A stretch of 64,000 nucleotides of DNA from Forficula auricularia (Eukaryota > Arthropoda > Insecta > Dermaptera > Forficulidae). The position numbers and the translations under genes are program-made. The DNA is taken from the NCBI GenBank assembly GCA_024734495.1, contig JALMQS010000187.1, forward strand, positions 6,531,499 to 6,595,498, written 5' to 3'. The notes under the pieces were generated by a model that had not been told where the DNA came from, made no database searches, and saw nothing but the letters and a program-made list of their open reading frames with translations. Below are positions 23,801-35,800 of this stretch, piece by piece (the first letter of the stretch is position 1; each line of letters starts with the position of its first letter).

Positions 23801-26800
23801 CACATTCCTGGCACTTGGCAGCAAATGATAGTGCTGATTACTACTCTGGTGTTGTGTCCATGTCCATGTATATCACTGTTAAATAGTAACTCAATACCCG
23901 TACCTATCAAGTTATTTTTGATTTTGAATATCAACATCACTGAGTCTAGCTTATTATTTCTCTCAATAGCCTCAATTCATTATATAATGCTAGGGAGTTT
24001 GTTCTATGTTCTCTGCAGAAAATAAGCTTGATAGCACGATTCTGAGAGACCTGAAGTCCTGAATGCTAGCATTTTAATTTGATAAATTAACAGAGGGTCT
24101 ATTGAGATGCAGCTTTTTAACTATTTTAAGAAACTTGAGTATATGTATATAGTCATTTTATTATTTTTTAAGAAAGTTAGTTACCACTCAAAAATCCTAT
24201 GTTAATTTACTTATATTAATTATCCAATCTATAAAAAGCTAAGGTTAATCTTGTGGAAATTTAAAAAAAAATTTGAATACACAAATGACTTTAAATCATT
24301 TTTTTGAAACACTTAGTTCAAATTTCTACAACGGTTACCGGCTGCAACAATAGCAGATCTCAAAAATTTTCAAGTATGAATTAACCCATCCATAATAGTT
24401 GAATTGTTCTATTCTATCACCAAACAATAACGGCAGCAAGAGATATTTCACATAAATCCTGCTGGTATATTAAAATGTATCTTAGGGAAGGCAAATTATG
24501 CGAATTTGATTTACAAATCATATATTTTCTCAAAAAGTATTAATTTCGAAATGAGCCATTGTTGCAGCCGTTGAGCGTAATGATCACATGATCCTAATCC
24601 AAATAAAAATATTAAGATGAATTTCAATTTTAACTAGAAATAGTCATATTTTAGAAGTTGAAAAAAGTGAAATCCGAGCTGTCATGGATATTTTTTACTA
24701 TATGTCAGAAGGCTTCTATTATTCGCCTAGTCGGGAACTGAGCCCGAGTGCAAAAATAAGTAATACGGGCTATTGGCTGCTCTTTTCGCACTCAAATTAA
24801 ATTCCCAAGGAAGTAAATACAAAACTCTTCTTAGATGTTATAAAAAAATATTCAACGCAGCTCGGATTAGTAGATGACAATCTCTCATGATTTGTTGATT
24901 TTAAGTTTGCTACTAGCAAAAAATTTATCTTTTATAGTGAACATTATGTTTAAATTGTTGTAGAAAATTTTTTGCAACGAAATTTTCTCTGGAGAAAAGG
25001 GGAAAAAAATTGTTTTTCTATGCCTGTGCTAAAGAAGAAAAAAGTTTTAAACACTGCTGTGGAGAGAGGAAGGAAGCATTTTATTTGTTTCCTTCATTGA
25101 CCCCTTAAAACTCTGAAGAAGGAGGGAAGAATCCTCCCAAACGTCGGTTTGAAAGGAAAGGAGGAAAGATTCCAATAAATTACACCTTATTTGATATGTG
25201 TTAATTTTTTCTTTTCTCACTACCCTTGGGCTGCCTTCCATTAGATTCAATTAAAAGTTGTACAAAATTTTCCAAAAACTAAAAGTATAGATAGAAAAAA
25301 AAATTAAAACAACTTACTCCAATGATTCCAAGACCAATAAAAGGAACAAGTTCAATAAAAATCCATGGCTTGTTGTATTCCACGTAAAAAAGTACAGAAT
25401 GTTCATTGCCGAAAGGATTAATACTTCGCAATATAAATGCAGCTACCAAGGCGCAAAAGAAAGACCTCCATAAGGTTTTTAAAGGAAAATAATAGCTGAC
25501 CTAAATAAAATTGAAAAAATTAATGATGAAATTGTCAAATTATATATTTTATTGATTTAAAATATTACCTCTTCTAAACTGAATAAAACACCTCCAATAG
25601 GTGCACCAAAAGCTACAGATACTCCTGCAGCTGCAGCAGCAGATAATATCTCACGTTTCTTAGCTTCATTTCTTCCATATTTTGGAAATAAATAAGATAG
25701 AATATTACCTATAGAGAAAAAAAAATGTTATTTAAATCATTATTTGAGAGGCAGTATCTCAGCGATTCAGCAATTAGAGAACTTTTTTGGATATTACGCC
25801 AAAATATATTTGTTTATAAAGATATACCCCCTAAAACAAGTTGAAAATGACAATTTTTATTTTTTCAATTCTAAAAAATTAGCGAAACTAAGACAAGTTA
25901 CATTCAAACTTATTTTTTGAATCTAATTTAAATTTACGAGATTAAAATTGTTGTTCGCAAGGATAGATTGTTCCAAATAGCTCAGCGACCTCATATTATA
26001 ATATAGTAAGTATCTGGCGGACCAGGCGTTGCTCGGTAATTTTTTGCTTGAGTTAAAAGCGATATATTAATATCATTTTGAATGTTAAATTCAGGTAAAA
26101 AGGTCGATTATTATTTGCAGTCAGAATTAAATAAAAATAAAAGAAAATTTTATATATTTTTTAGTCAACGTTTTAAGCCTCTCCGGCAATCATCAAGGCA
26201 TCGCTTTAAACAAAAATTTTGAATTTAAATGCAATTAAAAATAATATTAAAATACACAGAGGTAGTGGGGTAAATTAAATTTGGAGGCCTTTGTTACCAG
26301 ATAACCGAAGGCATCCTATGCCCCTGATTTTTTGCAGAATTATAAGTAAAGATGCCCCCGTACTCTTGGAGGCTCTGAGGACCGTGCGCCCTTGTATTCT
26401 AACACCCTAACACCGTTTATTTACCCCAGTGCACGGAGGTTCCTTAAGTTGATCCTTTTAAACCCTGAAGGAGAGAAGATTTATTTTCTTTGTGTTTTTA
26501 AGATGACAATTCTAATGACTTCCAGGTCTATGATTCAAAGAGAAGTTAATGTTATTTGAAATAGCATTTACCTACTTACTCAGAATTATTCAATAACTAA
26601 AAGTTGAATCGAATCGAAAAAAGAAAACCAATTCAATTAATTCAGGAAAATTCGATAGATTTTTTATTGAGAACAATAAATGACGAATATACATATTAAT
26701 TAAAAAATATTAAACTGTTATTCAAGGAGGCCGAATTTTCTGTCTGTCAATGTACTAATTTTAATAAATAAATAAAACTTTAAATTATTTCAACATTGGC

Positions 26801-29800
26801 CCATGGGAATCTGACTATTTCAAAGTGAAAAATATAACTTATAGTTATTTTGAGTTATAAACTATAGAAGACATTTGCTTCGTTTCCTTTAAATTACATA
26901 ATCCCAATAAGACATCTCTCGAATTAAAAAACGTTTTCGCTGCACAGTGTACTTGTACATAAGTCTCTTAATATGCATAAGCTATACCAGCTCCCAATCA
27001 ATGTTAACAAAGTATTGCATAAAAATCACCAGCTTACCATGAGCCTCTATATATCTTGACAGAACAAGAGCCCAAGATCTATTTAAAGTATAATTAGATT
27101 CAATTAGAGAAAAAACTATTTTTTAGACTAACCAATACAACAGGCGATGTGTACCATAGGACCTTCTTTTCCCAAGCTAAGGCCCGAAGATACGGCAAGC
27201 ATAATGCCTACAGATTTGATGATAAGGGTCCATTTACCAAGGTAGCCTCGGATGATGAAGCCGCTGAGAATTGTTTTTATCTAATAAAATAATTAAAAAT
27301 TTTAATTTAATTTGTATTTGAATATTGTTAAAAATTGTTAAATCATTTTTGTTGTATTTTTTTACTTTATCCAATGCGAAGCATTGTAATTTGTTATTAA
27401 TGTCATAATAAGTTTATGTTTGTTTGTTTTTATATAAGATGAAGATGGCAAATACATCTACCGAAACATTTACGAAGGTTTTAAGAAATATTTAATAAAC
27501 CGCTTGTTACTTTTTAAACTAATAAAATGAATTAAAAAAACAATTATTTCCTAATAATACAATATATTGTCGAAGTTTTCTTGCTGTTACCCCTAGTATT
27601 TTACTTAAAAAAAAAAAGAATAGGCTGGAATAGGCATTTTATTTTAAAGATTCTCTAGAATGACATAATTATAAAATTTTCATATTTATGTATTAAAAAT
27701 ATTAATAATAATTATTTTTCTCCAAAGAAAGATATAGCCTATGTCAGTGAGACGATGGTAAATAAATCTATAAAAATATCATCTCAATCAAATAAGTAGT
27801 TTTAGAGTGAAACCGTTACAAACTTACAAACTTTTCCTCTTTTTTTATTAATATTGCTAGAGGGAAAAAAGTAACTTTTAACTTTAAATAAAAATTTAAT
27901 TTAATTTAATTAAAATTAAGTTTATTATAAACAGTTGTTTCAATTTTCGTCGGCTATAATAGAAAAGCTGAAATTCTTTAACGGCCACCGCACGTGACGA
28001 ATTTCTGACTACACCATTATATTTAAGGGGATTATTTTTCAATAAGTTAATTCTTTGCCCCCCCCCCTAAATTGATTTACGCCAACACCTATGGTTCAAA
28101 TGAAAAAAAAAATTAATCAGAAGAAAGGAGAGATAAATAAGATAAACCAAGTCTGTTTAATCATGAATAACAGAAAAAATATTAAATCTAACTAATGTCG
28201 AAAAAGCAAAAAAAAAAAAAAAATATTATCTAAGATAAAATTTGTATTCATTTTTATTGAATATTTCTACCGGATAAATATTAATATTCTTAGCTTAAAA
28301 GATAAGATAAATGTAAATAATAATAAAATTGTCTAAAGAAATTAATCAATAAAGCTTATCTTATAATTTTATATTTTTGTTAAGAGATCAAATATTACCT
28401 CAGGAATTCCAGATCCACAAGCATAAGGGGCAAACATTCGGACTAAAGAAGCAGCAAGAGCGGCAAAAAGGAGTGCCCATACTATATAAAATAAATAAGA
28501 AATAATGTAAGGTCCTGCTCCATCACGAGACTGACTTAGAACTTCTGGCCATGTCCACCACTAGAAAATATTAGATATTATATAAATATTGATATTCAAA
28601 TTATCTTATTAATTAATATATCTACCTGTGAACAATTTCCCGGATCAAATGATTCTGTTTCATTGCTTGACCAACAGCATTGTTCTTGATTTAGCCAAAA
28701 AGCTTCAGGACAAATGCCATATTTGAGATCGGACATCCAACTAGCCCCAATATCAATGACCCCAGCTACAACACCAGTAAAAAGACCCACAAGAAGAACA
28801 CAAACCCATCCTGACCAAGCATCGTGGGCTCCTGAAATTATATTATAAATTTGAATTTTAAATCAGCATTTTAGGTGGCTTGGTGGTCAGGTTGATGAAA
28901 TGGAGAATTCTTTCAGATTGAACTAACTATGAAGAAATTAACAAATTGTCTGGTTAATTTTAGCTTCTAATTCTGAAGCCGTTTTCAAGTGATAATAGAA
29001 ATAAATCGAGTCGTATCAACAACATCGATTTTAATAGAACAATATGACTGGGAAGTCTCAATTTATATCTATTATTGATTGAAAGCAGAAACAGATTTAG
29101 AAATCAAAAAGTCGTGAAAAGTAAATTTTTTTAACAAATTCTTAATATTGATTCTCAGGACTCTCTTGGACTTGGGAGGAAATCAAAACAATTAATATAA
29201 TTGCGACGTTTCGTCTCTTTTATTTAATACTTACTCACGCTATTAAAGTGATTGTTAAACGTTAGTCTAGGTAAATACTCTTTCTTTGTTGAAAAATATA
29301 TATAATAAATCAATAACAAAAATTGATATAAAAGATATCAATTGTCAATAAAAGAAATTCGAAAAATTATCAAGCAAATGAATTTTTCATCAAAGAATAT
29401 TATTTATTTATTTCATTTCATTTTATTTATTTATTTAAAATATATACATGATTGTAGAACTCATTCCTAATGAAAATAAAACAAAGGGAGATTATATTTC
29501 CAATAGATCCAATGTATTTCTTTCCTTGTACTTGAACCTTCCAGATGAAATTATTCGGTCTGGTCCCAGGGCGGTGACCATCTTAAGGACCGCAAAGATG
29601 CTCGATCAATCCCCGACAGGGTCCAGGGTGAGTAGTACAAACGTAGGCCGGGAGGCATTCGAAATAAATTAAAATTAAATAACATAAGACTAACATGAAA
29701 AAATCAATTTAAGAAATTGAAAACATCTATATATATATATAAAATTAAGGTTTTGTCCGTACATTGGTTCAAATCACGCCAAATTTTGGTTGCACAGGTT

Positions 29801-32800
29801 TCAAGCAAAGTTATGGACGAAAACACCCTCAACAAAATTCCTGTCTGTATGTCTGTCTGTTTCCGTCGTTTCCGAAAAGTTGCTCACGATTCACGTAAAA
29901 ACGGCTGAAGGGATTATTATGAAATTTCATATTTACATCAGATGTCTTCTAACTTACGTTTTTAGCTATATAACGTTTTGATATTTTGACCCCAGAAGGG
30001 GGTTTGGGGGGGGGCGCACGAATGAAAATTATCAAATAACTCCTAAACTATTAACCCTACGGCAAATTTTATAATAAACAAAGTTGTAGGGGATGTGATT
30101 TCTGACAACTTTTGTTTAAAAAAATTTCCCCAAAAACAACCCAAAAAGGAGGGGGAGGGTGAAAAAATGTAAATTCTTGCCCTTGGAGCAAACTAAACCA
30201 AATTTTGTATACATAATCTCTGGGCCTCTAGAGAGCTAGAAATGCAAAAACTAACCACCCAAAATGGGGGGGGGGTCAAAAAATGAAAATTCTTTCTCTT
30301 GGGCCAAACTCAACTAAATTTTGTATACATAATCTGTGGGTCACTAGAAGGCTAGAAATGCAAAAACTGGGTGCGGAAGGTGGGTGCGGGGGTGGAATGA
30401 GTGTGGGGTGAGGAGTGAGGCGGAGTAGGGTGGGAGTGCAGGGGGTGGTGCGGGTGGAGTCCAGGGCGCTAGGCGGGGGTGGTGCGCAGGGTTGGAGGGC
30501 ACGGGGTGGGGTCCGGGGTGGATGGGGTGCGGGGTCCGAGGTGGGTGGGGTGCGGGCGGGGGCTGGGAACGGGTGCATGGTGGGGGTCGAGTGGTGGGGG
30601 GCCTAGGGGGGCGTGCCCCTGGCTAGCAAGAGGGCCGCCTTGCAGCTAGTCTCAAATAAAAGTAACTAAATATCGCAATAAAATTAATTTTGTTTTGATT
30701 TACTTGAACTCAAAATACCAGGCGAATCCATATATAAAATTTAAAAAGGATGGAGACGTATTACTTCTTAAAAATTTAGGAATTTAATATTTAATAAAAA
30801 ACTTTTTGAAAAAGTGCAATACAAACCTTGATTAAATCGCATATACTGTCCTGTTTTCGTTTAATAATATATCTATGTCGCATACGATCGCGAGCAATAT
30901 CTCTTTGCCAGTCAATTGTATGGAAGTCATCATACTGACCAATTCCTGGGATGTCATCTGCTTCGTTCGACCCTGTCATATTAATTTTAGTTTAATTAGA
31001 AAATTTCGTTAAAAAACTAAAATAAATATTACAAATTTAAGATAATATTAATTAATAAAAATATCAATAGAATTAGTTTTTTGATGGCCATTGGTCAGAG
31101 TAGGCGACATGTTTCAGGTGATTCCCGTGTAATTAAAGTCTCATTTCATTAAGAGTAGTGGGTCTGTTCACATGGTTATTGGACTTTCCATAAGTAAATA
31201 TTATTATAGATATAGAGAAGTAAGTGATTGTAAATTGATTGGTTTTTAACCGACTTCAAAAAAGGAGGAGGTACTCAATTCGACTGAATTTTTTGTGTCT
31301 ATGCTACCTGATATCTTCGCCAATTGTGAACCGATTTTGATGATTTTTTTTGCATTGGGTTCAGTCTAGTTTCCGATTGGTAAAAATATAAATTTCATTG
31401 GTAGTGGACATTTTTTGTTATGTTTGTTTAGGCATTAACTTCTTTGTTTATGAACCGATTTTAATCATTATTTCTGCGTTTGGATCAGTATAGCTCCAAG
31501 ATAGTCAAGATACCTAACTATTTATTTATTTTATCTATGTTCATCGAGAACTTTTTGCCACGTGGATCGATTTCGATGATTCTTTTTTTATTGGAAAGGG
31601 GGTACTTTAGGGGTGACCCATATTAATTTGGTCAAGTTCTGATGATATGATCAATGATGAAATAACGTAAACTCCAATTGTTATGAGCAAATAATCGAAA
31701 TTATAATAAATAAAATCTTTTATTAAAAAAAAATCTTAAAAGATTCATTTAAAACCCGCTAAAGTTTCGAGATAATTTCTCTATTTATGAATTGAATTTT
31801 ATTATCATTTTCTGATTCATTCGTCAGACGCTTTCTCTTACGAGATGCATGCAAGGTATTATATTAAGTCACTATTTATAACATCATAGCCCAAGAGCCC
31901 ACGACTGCCAGACCTTCGTTATTTTATAAAAGCTGAAAGTTTTTCTGTGCATGTCCCCCATACAGATAAGAACGACCAGCGACTATAGAGCTTGGGTTGT
32001 GGTTACTTTGGCAGGTAACAGGTAATAAAGGTGTATAAAATAGTACTTTAAATTCGTTAAAGTATAAAGCTCAATTTTTTTATATTTTCTTCGGGATAAC
32101 TTTAGAAATCTCGTCATCCATTGCCGGACACTTATGACAGTTGCTACCCCCTGCCAGACACCCCTAAACTTTAAGAAACTCAAGCTTGAGTGGTTTGCCA
32201 TAAAAGAATTTAGTCTTTTTGATTTTAAGTCGATTCTTCCACATTTTCAGTAGAAGTTGTCATTAATAGTCAAAACAACAAAAATGGAATGCAATACGGT
32301 TATTCCTCTAGTATTAGATAAGAATCGATGGTTATTTTTGATTTTAAGTCGATTCCTCCATGTCTTCACCAATGGTTATCAATAATAACCTAAATGTCAA
32401 AAATCTATGTAACAACCATTAAAACTGTCCGCCTATTGAGGTAACATTTTTTTATAGGTCGCCAAGTAACATATATAAAATTTATCTTTTATATTATAAC
32501 GAAAGTATAATTATAATTTATTAAAGTTTAGGGGTGTCTGGCAGGGGGTAGCAACTGTCATAAGTGTCCGGCAATGGATGACGAGATTTCTAAAGTTATC
32601 CTGAAGAAAATATAAAAAAATTGAGCTTTATACTTTAACGAATTTAAAGTACTATTTTATACACCTTTATTACCTGTTACCTGCCAAAGTAACCACAACC
32701 CAAACTCTATAGTCGCTAGTCGTTCTTACCTGTATAGGGGACATGCACAGAAAAACTTTCAGCTTTTATAAAATAACGAAGGTCTGGCAGTCGTGGGCTC

Positions 32801-35800
32801 TTGATCTATCACTAAAAAGAGAAAAATAAAAATAATTTTTATAAAAAAAAATAAAACCGACTTCAAAAAAAACTAAATGCAACAAATAAAATAATAAAAC
32901 TCAAAAATAAAATAAAATGCGGGGGGTCGGGTAGGCTAGGCGGTAGCATGTCAGCCAGCTAACCAAGAGGACCCGAGTTCGAATCCGACTCGAGGCATCC
33001 GGCTAAAATCTGACCCCAGAGGTAGAGACAAATTTAAATAAAATAATTAGTATCGTAAATGGCTTATGGCTAGAAAGGCCGAAAAGCCAAAAAAAAAATT
33101 AAAAAAAAAAAAATAAATAAAATGCACTAAAAGGTATAAAATAATTATCTAATTTAGTTACAACTAAACGACGAAATGTTAACATGAAATCACTTTTTGA
33201 AGTCGATGCTAAACAAACTATATAAGTAAGCGAGCGTACCCGCCAAACGTATTATACTAAGGGCCGGTTGTATGTCGCAAAGTAAATGCTTTTTACCACT
33301 AACCAAGGGATGCACTTTCAGTGCCTGTCATCTGATTGGCCATCCGAGCCCCTCCATTTACCATCTACCCTTGGTTAGTGGTAAAAGCATTTACTTTTGC
33401 GACATACAACCGGCCCTAAGTAAGATCCGTCGAGTTCGATTCATAAAATGTATATGTTTGGCACCGACTTCAAAAAGTGATTTCATGTTAACATTTCGTC
33501 GTTTAGTTGTAACTAAATTAGATAATTATTTTATACCTTTTAGTGCATTTTATTTTATTTTCGAGTTCTTATTATTTTATTTGTTGCATTTAGTTTTTTT
33601 GATGTCGGTTTTATTTTTTTTTATAAAAATTATTTATTATTATTATATATAAATTTTCTTTCAATGGATTTTTATGTAGTGGATCTTTCCCATCCTGCAT
33701 GGGACACAAGAAACCAGAGGGCCAAATAAATTGTAATTAATTGAAAAATACCCCGATCTTGCTTTTTGATATTTGTGTTATTTAATTTAAGTAGTGATGA
33801 TATCCAAACAAATTACTAATTTTATTAAATAAATTTCCTAGAATTATTCTTGCTTTTAACTTTTTTGGAGAGTCAAATTTCAGTCAACTCTACCTCTGGG
33901 ATAAAAATGTGTTAAATGTCCCTTATTAGGTTTTAAAAATCTGACACTCCTAATGAATATTCAAAAACCACGATCCAATCGAATCCAGAGACTTAGTCGC
34001 GGATACTGTACCAGTGTACCTAGGGATATATCTAGAAAAATTAAAATATTTTTATTTACTGTGTTGTGTCGTGATAGTTTCGGGTGATGCACATCACCTA
34101 CTCTGATAAAGGACTTATCAATTTATAAAGGAATGAAAAATTCATTCGACTTTTTTTTTATTCAAAATTAAAAATAAACTAAGAAAGATAAAAATAAATT
34201 AATCAATTAGTTCTTTTGAAAAATAATAATTCTAAGATTATAAAGAATAATACATTAAATTTTAAAAACAAAAAACATATATTTATATAAATATTTTACA
34301 AGCAGAATGCAAAGCAAAGCAGAAAAATATGGAAATCTTGGGCTTACCTTGCATTCCTTGAAAAGTTACTCCACCTTGAAACAAAATAAAAATGCCTAAA
34401 CTAGCAATTAACTTTTAATTTGTAGGCTTATATTTTAAAATCATTTATTTTAAATTTTTAACTTTGATGTTATCTATAGTTTAGAACTATAATAATTAAA
34501 TTATACTAAAACTCTTCTCAATTAATTAATTACAGCACCCAAAGCTGGAAAATTATTTTTTTCATCAGCCCTGGGGCGCAATCTCAAAAAGGGACAATTA
34601 AAAATTTATTTAAATTCAAGAACAAAAGAACCTAAGACCCTGCTAATCGGCGCGAAGCTCTAACCAACTGAACTACCATTCCCTGAACCCAAACCAATGC
34701 ACTAATGTCTATATAAATATGGAGTTTCATTAATTTAATCCTTTTTTTTATTATTTTAGCGGCTCTGTATTGTCTAATTATTATTAAATTATTTTCAAAA
34801 ACCTCCCAATTAATTTAATAATTTTCATTCAAATATAAATTTTAGGGATGATTTGTTAAATGTTATTTAAAATATAGTAACTTTGAAAATAAACTGCTTT
34901 TCATAAATCTGGTCTGTATCTGGCTTATTAGTTATTACAGTTACATATATGGTAAAACCAAAATAATAAAAATGTATAATATTTTAAAAACATGCAGATT
35001 TCGGGAATAAGACATTTAAATAAGAAATTAATAATGAGTTATTAAAAGAAAAATTAGTTGGGTTTTAAAACATTTGCTAGAGCTCCACCCTTTTTCTGAT
35101 CTAAACATTCTACTTAAAAGCTAAGAAATATATTAGTCATCGTTATCGAGTAATTAACCCTTAGGGCCAGTTGTATGTCGGTTTGTAAAGTCTTTGTTAA
35201 CAAAGGGTAAAACCTCAGAATTCACCTTGTGCTCGACGGGATGGTCAATCAGATGAAAGTGCGTGTCATCTGATTGGCCATCCGACAGGGACAAGGTGAA
35301 TTCTAAGGTTTTACCCTTTGTCAACTTTAACAAACCGACATACAACTGGTCCTTAAGACTGTTTTGACCCAACCACCCGAATCCTCCCAACTACATATTC
35401 CCCATGACTTTCACTTCTCTAAAAGTCCCAATTATTTCATTTTAGTAAAAAAAATTTAACATTTTAATTTGTTTTCTCTTTATTCTTCTTCTTCTTCTTC
35501 TTAGTCTTCTCAATAGGCCTGCGCCTGTTTCTCCAAATAAAGGACATTGTTCCATTCGATTTTTACTCAGTGTGTACATTTAGGCCCGCTTTCCATCTTT
35601 TTTTTGGCCTTCATGCGCGAAATTTATTTTTGTAATTTGACTATCAACGGATCGTCAAATTCTTTTATATATCAAATTTCAAATTCCTAGTTTTAAATGT
35701 TTAGAAACTAGAGCTGTAGTAGACGGGAGGTATAACTAGGTCTCACCAAAATGGTTCCGTTTTTTTTTTATCTTTTTTGGTATGGAAAACCTTAATAATT

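Larger units (their letters stand above)
31243..33690. mobile_element. Composite ACCGACTTC-repeat element carrying three nested insertions
   Basis: A repeat family marked by AACCGACTTCAAAAA boxes occupies this intron between ClC exons 4 and 5. It is the reverse-oriented relative of the copy at 299-1035. Compared with that copy it is interrupted by a foldback element (31889-32806), a SINE (32921-33114) and a Harbinger MITE (33261-33416). A further unmatched stretch lies at about 31656-31880. Similar boxes are, from memory, very common in lepidopteran genomes; the class is unknown to me. Confidence 0.7.

Noticed and set aside
30276..30606. Proline-rich and glycine-rich open frames on both strands
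   Set aside because: They are translations of the G-rich repeat tract.
34620..34690. Possible tRNA gene on the minus strand
   Set aside because: A-box like part is good but the T-arm is damaged and no acceptor stem closes; more likely a SINE head.
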